Source: Bacillota bacterium (GTDB taxonomy: Bacteria; Bacillota; Clostridia; Acetivibrionales; DSM-1351). From it: a stretch of DNA of 13,985 bases. Positions 7,159-12,676 of this stretch are shown piece by piece (the first letter of the stretch is position 1; each line of letters starts with the position of its first letter). The DNA lies in contig JAEWMS010000074.1 of NCBI GenBank assembly GCA_023393115.1, positions 1-13,985 of the forward strand, in the 5' to 3' direction. The notes beneath the pieces are model-generated. The model was not told the origin of the DNA and did no database searches. It saw only the letters and a program-made list of their open reading frames with translations. The position numbers and the translations under genes are program-made.

Positions 7159-7893
7159 ATGGAAAAGTATTTTAATGCAGCTTATATACTAGACGCTATA
7201 CCTAAACTATTGCCATACTTAGGGATAACCTTTATGATTACTGGACTGTCGGTACTTTTCGGAACTCTTCTGGGTTTTGCTTTGGCAGTTGCTAAAATCA
7301 GAAAAGGAAAAGTATCTCTAAAAATAGCAAATGCTTATACTACAGCAATGAGGTGTACTCCTTCCATTGTTCTTCTTTTCCTTACATATTACGGAATTCC
7401 GGCCATTACTGAGAACTTTGGGGTTGATCTTAACGATGTTGACAAAGCAGTATTTATTGTCATCACCTTCTCACTTCAGTTTGCAGCCGCAATGTGTGAA
7501 GTTATACGAACAGCCTACGATTCAGTAGATAGAGGACAGTATGAGGCTTCAGTAAGCGTGGGCTTGAACAGTATACAGGCATATGCCCTGATAATTTTTC
7601 CTCAGGCTTTGGTAGTTGCTATCCCCAATATAGGGAATTCAATTCTTTCCCTTTTCAAGGAGGGAGCGTTAGCCTATACCATAGGGCTTATAGATATTAT
7701 GGGAAAAGCAAGTCTTATTATTGCGGGAAATTATAATGCACATGCACTGGAAACCTATATCGCTTTATCTTTGATTTATTGGGTCATTTCAGTTGTAATC
7801 GAGCAAACTTTTATCAAGACGGAAAATAAACTGAGCAAGGGCAGACAAATTGGGATCAATATAGCTGGGGGTGACAGATATGTTAAACTATGA
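7159..7893 (+). CDS. Amino-acid ABC transporter permease 1 (HisM/GlnP type)
   Basis: The 244-residue protein has about five hydrophobic segments and the conserved EAA loop (YEASVSVGLNSIQAYALIIFPQALVVAIPN, roughly residues 130-160) that docks the ATPase. A GGTGGGG-type site precedes ATG 7159. It lies 28 bp after the binding-protein gene. The second permease starts inside its last codons. The two permeases are clearly different in sequence, so the membrane part is likely a heterodimer, as in TcyL/TcyM-like cystine importers. Confidence 0.92.
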   Translation: MEKYFNAAYILDAIPKLLPYLGITFMITGLSVLFGTLLGFALAVAKIRKGKVSLKIANAYTTAMRCTPSIVLLFLTYYGIPAITENFGVDLNDVDKAVFIVITFSLQFAAAMCEVIRTAYDSVDRGQYEASVSVGLNSIQAYALIIFPQALVVAIPNIGNSILSLFKEGALAYTIGLIDIMGKASLIIAGNYNAHALETYIALSLIYWVISVVIEQTFIKTENKLSKGRQIGINIAGGDRYVKL

Positions 7894-8584
7894 ATTCTTA
7901 TTGGATACTTTTTTTGTTGCCCTGTCAGGAGCACCAACAGCGTTATTAATAACACTTGTTTCATTGGTAATTGCTCTGCCACTGGGTTTTCTTCTGGCAC
8001 TTTCCAGAATCAATCGTATGCCTGTACTGCACCGCATAGCCCAGGTATATGTTTCCTTCGTAAGAGGGACACCAATGATTGTACAGATATTTATTATATA
8101 CAACAGCATACCGCTTATCCTTTCGGAGATATTCAGCAGGCTTGATGTAAACATAAAAATATATGATATTAATCCTATATGGTATGCGTTTATAGTTTTT
8201 TCATTAAATACCATAGCGATTCTTTCAGAGGTATTCAGATCTGCACTGGGAGCTGTCAGCAAAGGACAGTTGGAGGCGGCTCAGTCGGTGGGAATGACCA
8301 ATTTCCAGGCCTATGTAACAGTGATAATTCCACAAGCCTTAACAGTTGCTTTGCCAAACATATGCAATACGACTACCAACCTGATTAAGGGTACTTCACT
8401 GGGTTATGCAATGTCGCTGAAGGAAATTACCTTAAGGGCTAAAGTAGCGGCAAATGTAGGCTATAATTATGTTGAGGCTTATATAGATATTTTTCTGGTC
8501 TATTTGATTATCTGTGGTATTGTAGAGTATGGATTTAAGATATTTGAAAAGCGTATAAGAACATATAAAAGTGTAAGTGCCTAA
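7880..8584 (+). CDS. Amino-acid ABC transporter permease 2 (HisQ/GlnP type)
   Basis: This 234-residue inner-membrane permease has the family hallmarks RGTPMIVQIFIIY, SEVFRSALGAVSKGQLEAAQSVGM (EAA loop) and FPQALTVALPN-like IIPQALTVALPN. About five transmembrane segments are seen. A GTG at 7871 would add MTD-, but GGGGGTGA lies 5 nt before ATG 7880, so I choose ATG 7880. It overlaps the previous permease gene by 14 bp, which implies coupled translation and fixed stoichiometry. It pairs with permease 1 and is energised by the next gene. Confidence 0.92.
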   Translation: MLNYEFLLDTFFVALSGAPTALLITLVSLVIALPLGFLLALSRINRMPVLHRIAQVYVSFVRGTPMIVQIFIIYNSIPLILSEIFSRLDVNIKIYDINPIWYAFIVFSLNTIAILSEVFRSALGAVSKGQLEAAQSVGMTNFQAYVTVIIPQALTVALPNICNTTTNLIKGTSLGYAMSLKEITLRAKVAANVGYNYVEAYIDIFLVYLIICGIVEYGFKIFEKRIRTYKSVSA

Positions 8585-8609
8585 TCGAGCTTAACAGGGG
8601 GAAACGGTC

Positions 8610-9362
8610 ATGCTTAAAATAAAAAACATTCATAAGGCATTCGGAAAGAATGAGGTTTTAAAAGGGGTGGACTTGAATATAGAAAAGGGCGATGTTGTGG
8701 TAATTCTTGGACCCAGTGGTTCAGGTAAAACAACATTGCTCAGATGCATAAATTTCCTTGAAAAGCCCGATGAAGGGCATGCCACCTTTGGTACTATAGA
8801 TGTAAATCTAAGATCAGCTTCAAAAAAACAGATACATGAAATCAGACAAAAGGTTGCTTTTGTTTTTCAGAATTATAACTTATTTAATAACAAAACAGCA
8901 TTGGATAATGTAGCCCTTGGCCTTATTGTGGGCAGAAAGATACCGAAGGCCGAAGCGTATGAAATAAGTAAAAAGGCTCTTGATAAAGTAGGATTATCAG
9001 ATAAGTATGACTTTTTTCCGAGTCAGCTTTCAGGAGGACAACAACAGCGTGTCGGCATTGCTAGAGCTGTAGCTTTAAGTCCTGACATCATTCTTTTTGA
9101 TGAGCCCACCTCAGCACTGGATCCTGAATTAGTAGGTGAGGTTCTGAATGTAATGAAGAAAATAGCCAGTGAAGGAACAACCATGATAGTCGTGACCCAT
9201 GAAATGTCCTTTGCACAGGACGTGGCCAATAGAGTGATTTTTATGGACGGTGGGGTTGTTGTAGAAGAGGGAGACCCCAAAGAAATTTTTACAAAGCCAA
9301 AAGAAGAAAGAACGAAGCAGTTCCTGAGAAGGATACTACCGGAATATACTTATTACATTTAG
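8610..9362 (+). CDS. Polar amino-acid ABC transporter ATPase (GlnQ/HisP type)
   Basis: The 250-residue nucleotide-binding protein has Walker A GPSGSGKTT (34-42), a Q-loop in VFQNYNLF, signature LSGGQQQR, Walker B IILFDEPTSALDPELVGEVL and switch region VVTHEMSFA. The PELVGEVL and THEMSFAQDVANRVIFMDGG stretches are diagnostic of the polar amino-acid (PAAT) branch. The C-terminus PKEERTKQFLRRIL is also typical. AGGGGG precedes the ATG. It lies 25 bp after permease 2 and closes the importer unit. No clean terminator follows within 70 bp; the next gene is on the opposite strand. Confidence 0.95.
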   Translation: MLKIKNIHKAFGKNEVLKGVDLNIEKGDVVVILGPSGSGKTTLLRCINFLEKPDEGHATFGTIDVNLRSASKKQIHEIRQKVAFVFQNYNLFNNKTALDNVALGLIVGRKIPKAEAYEISKKALDKVGLSDKYDFFPSQLSGGQQQRVGIARAVALSPDIILFDEPTSALDPELVGEVLNVMKKIASEGTTMIVVTHEMSFAQDVANRVIFMDGGVVVEEGDPKEIFTKPKEERTKQFLRRILPEYTYYI

Positions 9363-9433
9363 GCACCATCCCAAAAGGTATATCACTGGAAAGAACGCGT
9401 TGGGTAAAAGAAACCGGTAAGCAAATTTTTAGT

Positions 9434-9733
9434 CTATATACTTCTTATTACCGAATCCAGAAGACCCGGAAATTTTTGTTCCAGTTCCTTGTATCTTATG
9501 GATAAAAACCTTTGTTTGCCTTCAATACGCACATTAATAAGTCCTGATTCACGAAGTACCTTAAAGTGGTGTGACAGGGCAGACTTAGGTAAATCTATAT
9601 TACAACAGGCGCAAGTAGTTTCAGTTTGATTTGACAGGTTTTTTATTATCTGAAGTCTGATAGGGTCGCCTAAAGCATTCAATACTGTTGATAAGCACAT
9701 TTGTTCTATATTTGGGTGGAATAATTCCCTCAA
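9434..9733 (-). CDS. ArsR/SmtB-family regulator with a Cys cluster, TTG start
   Basis: The 99-residue winged-helix repressor carries LNALGDPIRLQIIKNL in the N-terminal helices and DLPKSALSHHFKVLRESGLI as the recognition helix. A wing (VRIEGKQRFLSIRY) follows. A C-A-C-C cluster at residues 41-44, plus Cys13, sits where CadC/ArsR-type sensors place their metal or metalloid cysteines. Metal, metalloid or thiol-reactive sensing is therefore possible, but related regulators beside redox genes can carry cysteines for other reasons. Start is TTG 9733: AGGAGG lies 7 nt upstream and no ATG fits. It is divergent from a truncated nitroreductase gene, its likely former target. Overlapping inverted repeats cover its promoter. 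Confidence 0.88.
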   Translation of the reverse strand: MRELFHPNIEQMCLSTVLNALGDPIRLQIIKNLSNQTETTCACCNIDLPKSALSHHFKVLRESGLINVRIEGKQRFLSIRYKELEQKFPGLLDSVIRSI

Positions 9734-9752
9734 GATATTACCTCCTGAACGT

Positions 9753-9790
9753 AACCCATATTAAAAAAATGTTTTGCAAAATAATGGGTT
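9753..9790 (+). other. Inverted repeat in the arsR-like leader, terminator-like on plus strand
   Basis: AACCCAT (9753-9759) pairs with ATGGGTT (9784-9790), with an AT-rich loop that contains the palindrome TTTTGCAAAA. On the plus strand it is followed by TTTGTCTTTTT, terminator-like, and could stop antisense read-through from the importer operon. On the minus strand it lies in the arsR-like mRNA leader. Function is uncertain. Confidence 0.35.
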
Positions 9791-9809
9791 TTTGTCTTTT
9801 TACTCTTGA

Positions 9810-9838
9810 AGTATACCACAATCTATGATATATTGAAA
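9810..9838 (-). promoter_or_regulatory. Probable promoter of the arsR-like gene
   Basis: On the minus strand an extended -10, TGGTATACT (hexamer at 9810-9815), is preceded 17 bp upstream by a weak -35 (TTTCAA, 9833-9838). The upstream hexamer overlaps the inverted repeats, so the regulator could block its own expression. Confidence 0.55.
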
Positions 9839-9862
9839 TAGTTCAATAATATTTGAACTATT
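9831..9862. promoter_or_regulatory. Overlapping inverted repeats, probable ArsR operator
   Basis: AATAGTTCAA (9837-9846) and TTGAACTATT (9853-9862) are perfect 10-bp arms with a 6-bp spacer. TATTGAA (9831-9837) and TTCAATA (9842-9848) form a second, overlapping perfect pair. The arrangement, TTCAA/TTGAA half-sites in AT-rich DNA, resembles known ArsR/SmtB operators and overlaps the -35 of the arsR-like promoter. Confidence 0.65.
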
Positions 9863-9898
9863 GAACATAGTAATTGTTGAATCATAAACTGAATTTTG

Positions 9899-9918
9899 AA
9901 TATCAATAAATTGATATT
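9899..9918. promoter_or_regulatory. Second inverted repeat near the nitroreductase remnant
   Basis: AATATCAA (9899-9906) and TTGATATT (9911-9918) are perfect 8-bp arms with spacer TAAA. It lies about 15 bp before the reading frame of the nitroreductase remnant. It may be a relic operator, or chance in very AT-rich DNA. Confidence 0.35.
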
Positions 9919-9933
9919 AATAAAATAAATTAA

Positions 9934-10206
9934 CAAGTAAATACAGCCAGACAGGATACCATGGCCTGGAGAGCAGACTGTGCTGCGTCTATCCAGAATA
10001 TGCTTATTGCGGCCGAGAGTGTGGGTATAGGTTCAGTTTGGCTGGGTCTTATGAGATTTTACCTTGAAAATAAGGAAGAGACAGCAAAACTAAATATTCC
10101 CGAGGGCTATATGCCTTATTATGGTGTGAGCTTCGGCTACAGGGAAGATGGATGGGTTCAGCCCACTCCGAAAAGAAATTTAGATCTGGTAAATTATATT
10201 AAATAA
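9934..10206 (+). pseudogene. Nitroreductase-family remnant lacking the N-terminal half
   Basis: The frame encodes only the C-terminal half of an FMN nitroreductase: TMAWRADCAASIQNMLIAAESVGIGSVWLG, then IPEGYMPYYGVSFGYRE and a typical tail. Family members are usually about 170-200 residues; here about 90 remain. Family-like residues continue upstream of ATG 9961 (TARQDT), back to a stop at 9931-9933. There is no ribosome binding site before the ATG, and the DNA upstream is AT-rich with no nitroreductase N-terminal sequence in any frame I checked. The flavin-binding N-terminal residues are therefore absent and the product is unlikely to be active. It lies divergent from the arsR-like gene, which probably controlled it. 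An alternative is a short translated relic starting at ATG 9961. Confidence 0.75.
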
Positions 10207-10301
10207 ATATTGAGTGATTTGCTGGAGGAATTTAAAGGAAATATAAAATTTTGAATTTTTTGATTGACTGAGCGGGTAATGGGTATTTAATTTTAGGAAA
10301 A

Positions 10302-10310
10302 TGTTATAAT
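10302..10310 (+). promoter_or_regulatory. Extended -10 promoter before the DUF1858 gene
   Basis: TGTTATAAT is a perfect TATAAT (10305-10310) with the TGn extension. No good -35 is found at 16-18 bp; a TTGACT lies too far upstream (10264-10269). The leader would be about 65 nt, ending in a strong AAGGAGGTGA site. Confidence 0.5.
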
Positions 10311-10382
10311 GAATAATGTTTGTAAATATTATTAGTTTATTACCTTTTGTACTACTCGTAATCATTTAAGGAGGTGAATAAA

Positions 10383-10589
10383 ATGACAATTACCAAGGAC
10401 TGGTCTATAACTGATATAGTTGAAAAATATCCTGAAACAACTGAGATATTATTGAATCACGGAATGCATTGCTTCGGATGTATGGCTGCAAGATTCGAAA
10501 ACATAGAACAGGGAGCACTTGCTCATGGCATTAATGTTGACGAATTAATGAAAGAATTAAATGCTTGTGTTGAAAATAACAACAAATAA
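10383..10589 (+). CDS. DUF1858 / hybrid-cluster-associated CxxC redox domain protein
   Basis: The 68-residue single-domain protein shows the family pattern ITKDWSITDIVEKYPETTEILLNHGMHCFGCMAA. Its CxxC pair is Cys30-Cys33, and the tail is rich in acidic residues. This domain (PF08984, also described as hybrid-cluster-protein-associated disulfide domain) is common in anaerobes. It is presumed to do thiol-disulfide or cluster-related chemistry, but the exact function is unknown. A GTG at 10374 extends the frame but lies inside AAGGAGGTGA; ATG 10383, 8 nt past AGGAGG, is the sensible start. No hybrid cluster protein gene is in the window. A strong terminator follows, so it appears to be monocistronic. 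Confidence 0.88.
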   Translation: MTITKDWSITDIVEKYPETTEILLNHGMHCFGCMAARFENIEQGALAHGINVDELMKELNACVENNNK

Positions 10590-10605
10590 TGTATAGGTAT
10601 GAATA

Positions 10606-10649
10606 AAGCCGAACAGTGCATCATAAAGAAGCAGGGTTCGGCTTTTTTT
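10606..10649 (+). terminator. Rho-independent terminator after the DUF1858 gene
   Basis: AAGCCGAAC (10606-10614) pairs perfectly with GTTCGGCTT (10636-10644), with a 21-nt loop and a run of seven T ending at 10649. The long loop is unusual but the stem and T tract are convincing. Confidence 0.85.
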
Positions 10650-10718
10650 CGAACAGCAAATTCAAAAACAGCTTCTGAAACGATTCGAAGCTATATATAA
10701 AATACTGGAGGGGATTCT

Positions 10719-10934
10719 ATGGACCAGAATATAAACTCTGAAATACTCGATAAGCTAACCAAAGTGTGTATATGTAAAGCCATTCCCAGAGCAACAATAA
10801 AAAAAGCTATTCAAAATGGAGCAAAAACCCTGGAAGAGGTACAGAAAGCCACAGGAGCAGGCAGCGGACCCTGTGGAGGCAGACGTTGTACTCCAAAAAT
10901 TCTGGAACTGTTGGAAACAGAGACAACTAGTTAG
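10719..10934 (+). CDS. BFD-like (2Fe-2S)-binding protein
   Basis: The 71-residue protein has the BFD/Fer2_BFD layout: Cys17-x-Cys19 near the N-terminus (VCICKAIPRATIKKAI) and Cys52-x4-Cys57 after a helical middle (TGAGSGPCGGRRCTPKI). The four cysteines should bind a 2Fe-2S cluster. The C-x4-C spacing rather than C-x2-C is the form I associate with small stand-alone clostridial members. The role is probably electron transfer or cluster/iron handling; no partner is encoded beside it. GGAGGGG precedes ATG 10719 at 5-7 nt. Its last three codons overlap the convergent YdcZ gene (both stops lie within 10927-10934), and a long palindrome spans both 3' ends. Confidence 0.88.
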   Translation: MDQNINSEILDKLTKVCICKAIPRATIKKAIQNGAKTLEEVQKATGAGSGPCGGRRCTPKILELLETETTS

Positions 10935-10948
10935 TTATCTCTGTTTCC
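10913..10948. terminator. 36-bp near-perfect palindrome over two convergent stop codons
   Basis: GGAAACAGAGA (10913-10923) and TCTCTGTTTCC (10938-10948) are perfect 11-bp arms. The interior continues pairing except for one C-A mismatch and a G-T at the centre (10930/10931). The stops of both genes lie inside. No strong T tract follows on either strand, so termination would depend on the stem. It is the best candidate for a bidirectional terminator here. Confidence 0.6.
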
Positions 10949-11379
10949 GACTTTCTATCCTGTAAAAGATTATAAGCTAGGCCTAAAAGCACCAGAATAC
11001 CCCCAAGTACCCTACCTGGGGACATTTGACCAAGGTGTATATAATCGATAGCTATAGCAACCAGGAGCTGACCTACAAATAATAGTAAGGTTAAGTAAAT
11101 GGCTGATACTTTTAAAGTGACGTAATTTAGCAACATCACTACAACAACTCCAATTAATCCCCCTGTATATGCCCATAGTGGAATTTCTCCATACTCAACC
11201 TCTGCTATTAGCAAAAACTCTTTACTGGCAAGCATAAATACAAAAGAAAAGATTAACCCTACAACATAATTCCAAAAGGTACTTTGAAAAGCACCAATTT
11301 TTGAAGCTAATAAGGAATTGAAAGTCCTTGATGTGACAATTGAAACACCTGCTAAAAATGAGAAAATGACATAAAACAT
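10927..11379 (-). CDS. YdcZ/DUF606-family membrane protein, copy 1 (DMT superfamily)
   Basis: The 150-residue protein has five hydrophobic segments (about 1-20, 30-53, 67-90, 92-113, 121-140) and the YdcZ/DMT family pattern. It opens with GVSIVTSRTFNSLLASKIGAFQSTFWNYVVG and later has GGLIGVVVVMLLNYVTLKVSAIYLTLLLFVGQLL. The family is half-size DMT-type and substrates are unknown. GGAGG lies 7 nt before the ATG at 11379. It sits 15 bp downstream of a second, divergent paralogue, so a heterodimer of two oppositely oriented subunits is plausible, as for paired small multidrug-resistance proteins. Its 3' end overlaps the BFD-like gene tail to tail. Confidence 0.85.
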   Translation of the reverse strand: MFYVIFSFLAGVSIVTSRTFNSLLASKIGAFQSTFWNYVVGLIFSFVFMLASKEFLLIAEVEYGEIPLWAYTGGLIGVVVVMLLNYVTLKVSAIYLTLLLFVGQLLVAIAIDYIHLGQMSPGRVLGGILVLLGLAYNLLQDRKSETEITN

Positions 11380-11394
11380 TGATTGACCTCCAAT

Positions 11395-11817
11395 CTATAA
11401 AACAGCCATTAAAATTATTCCTGAAAGGATAATTGCCAAACCTATAAATTTCTTTTTGACAAGTTTATTTTTTTTCATGTTGAACAATCCAAAATGGTCT
11501 ATTATCAGGGATGTCAGTAATTGGCCAAGGAGACCTAAGCTAATGGGTAATGATACGCCAAGGCCTGAGTAACTTATATTGGTGAAAAGCACGGTTAAAA
11601 CGCCAATAGCGCCCCCACTGTAAAAATATATCGGTATTCCTTTTTTGCCCATAAGCCTTATTTTACATAGCAACATTACAGCAACTACTCCCAAAAGCCC
11701 AACTATATGGATGATAATGAGGGCCCCATAATTTCCTGTTGATGCAGATAATGTTCCATTAACCATGGTCATTATAGATACCAGAGCTCCAATAAAAACA
11801 GAAACTGAATTGAACAT
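11395..11817 (-). CDS. YdcZ/DUF606-family membrane protein, copy 2 (DMT superfamily)
   Basis: The 140-residue paralogue of the next gene also has about five hydrophobic segments. It carries FIGALVSIMTMVNGTLSASTGNYGALIIIHIVG at the N-terminus and SGLGVSLPISLGLLGQLLTSLIIDHFGLF in the second half, with a basic loop (KKNKLVKKK). An upstream in-frame ATG (11856) would add 13 polar residues. GGAGG at 4 nt before ATG 11817, and family similarity starting there, decide the start. The loop charge pattern differs from copy 1 (Lys-rich loops here), which would suit opposite membrane orientation. It is the first gene of a two-gene unit divergent from the Crp/Fnr regulator. Confidence 0.82.
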   Translation of the reverse strand: MFNSVSVFIGALVSIMTMVNGTLSASTGNYGALIIIHIVGLLGVVAVMLLCKIRLMGKKGIPIYFYSGGAIGVLTVLFTNISYSGLGVSLPISLGLLGQLLTSLIIDHFGLFNMKKNKLVKKKFIGLAIILSGIILMAVL

Positions 11818-11917
11818 ATGACCTCCATACGCAGAATATCTAAACCAGGAAGACACTCAAAATAATTTGATTGGCTGGTTAAAATAAATTTAGCACGAAT
11901 TAATTGATGGAAGGTAG

Positions 11918-11927
11918 GACATATGTC
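11918..11927. promoter_or_regulatory. Palindrome GACATATGTC in the YdcZ-Crp/Fnr intergenic region
   Basis: A perfect 10-bp palindrome lies between the divergent genes. On the minus strand an extended -10-like TGCTAAATT begins 22 bp beyond it, with no -35. The palindrome centre would fall near -40 to -43, where a class II Crp/Fnr-type activator binds. It also lies about 15 bp upstream of a TATAAT (11938-11943) on the plus strand. Regulator binding is inferred only. Confidence 0.4.
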
Positions 11928-11976
11928 ATAGTAATAGTATAATTGTTATATATTATCAAAAAAGGGATATTAGATT

Positions 11977-12669
11977 ATGCTTAAAGAGAACAATAAACTT
12001 TTGGTTGACAAGTATATAAGTCAACTTTGTACCGATCAAATCTTTACCGATGATATGACACCGTATATGGAGCTCCTTTTTTACAGAAAGAATGAGTACA
12101 TATGCAGGGAGGGGGAGGATATCGGCTATTTGTTATTTATTGTGGCTGGTAAGGCTAAAGTTTTTACTACAGTAAGTAACGGTAAATCACTACTGCTGTG
12201 TTTCTATCATAAATCAACTGTTCTTGGTGATGTCGAAATGGTTGATGACAAAGCTGTGGCGATAAATGTTCAAGTAATTGAGGATACCTATTGCATAGGG
12301 ATATCAAAAGAAAATATACAAAAACACCTTTTTGAGGATCCCAAGTTTCTAAAATACATTTGTAATTCTCTGGGTCAAAAGCTTCACCGGAGCGCTAAAA
12401 ACAGTGCTATAAATCTGCTATACCCTCTGGAAAAGAGGCTGTCCAGCTACATACTTGCAGCCGGTGAGCTTTTAGAAAACGGTTCCAGAGTCTTATCGGT
12501 TAATGAGAATCTCATAGAACTTTCAGAGCTCCTTGGGACAAGTTACAGACACCTTCATAGAACTCTGAAAAGTTTATGTGAGAAAGGTATACTGGAAAAG
12601 ACAGGAAATGGATATGAAGTGATTGATCACGAGGAAATCAGCCGCCTGGCGGCTGATTTATATAGTTAG
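11977..12669 (+). CDS. Crp/Fnr-family regulator, YeiL-like
   Basis: The 230-residue protein has an N-terminal cyclic-nucleotide-binding-like beta barrel (about 25-125; EYICREGEDIGYLLFIVAGKAKVF and LLLCFYHKSTVLGDVEMV). A long dimer helix follows, then a C-terminal helix-turn-helix (about 165-215; LIELSELLGTSYRHLHRTLKSLCEKGIL). The SYRHLHRTL recognition stretch is the YeiL-like form, not the classical Crp RETVGR form. The phosphate-binding cassette typical of cAMP binders is not evident, so the ligand is unknown. Cysteines at 18, 43, 71, 97 and 129 are scattered and do not form the Fnr cluster pattern. Divergent YdcZ genes are the likely target. The ribosome binding site is weak. Confidence 0.85.
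   Translation: MLKENNKLLVDKYISQLCTDQIFTDDMTPYMELLFYRKNEYICREGEDIGYLLFIVAGKAKVFTTVSNGKSLLLCFYHKSTVLGDVEMVDDKAVAINVQVIEDTYCIGISKENIQKHLFEDPKFLKYICNSLGQKLHRSAKNSAINLLYPLEKRLSSYILAAGELLENGSRVLSVNENLIELSELLGTSYRHLHRTLKSLCEKGILEKTGNGYEVIDHEEISRLAADLYS
12635..12659 (+). terminator. 12-bp perfect hairpin inside the end of the Crp/Fnr gene
   Basis: AAATCAGCCGCC (12635-12646) and GGCGGCTGATTT (12648-12659) are perfect arms around a single T. It ends 10 bp before the stop and 18 bp before the convergent transporter's stop. Its GC-rich stem in AT-rich surroundings, followed by ATATAGTTAGTTACTATTT, suggests termination, possibly for both strands, although the T tract is interrupted. Confidence 0.6.
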
Positions 12670-12676
12670 TTACTAT

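Noticed and set aside
9363..9433. Terminator after the amino-acid importer operon
   Set aside because: Only a 5-bp CCCAA/TTGGG match with a long loop and no T tract was found.
10264..10310. TTGACT paired with TATAAT as a promoter of the DUF1858 gene
   Set aside because: The spacing is 35 bp, far from 16-18; the extended -10 alone is the better explanation.
10180..10365. Minus-strand open frame of 61 codons between the nitroreductase remnant and the DUF1858 gene
   Set aside because: Low-complexity AT-rich translation with no ribosome binding site, covering the DUF1858 gene's promoter.
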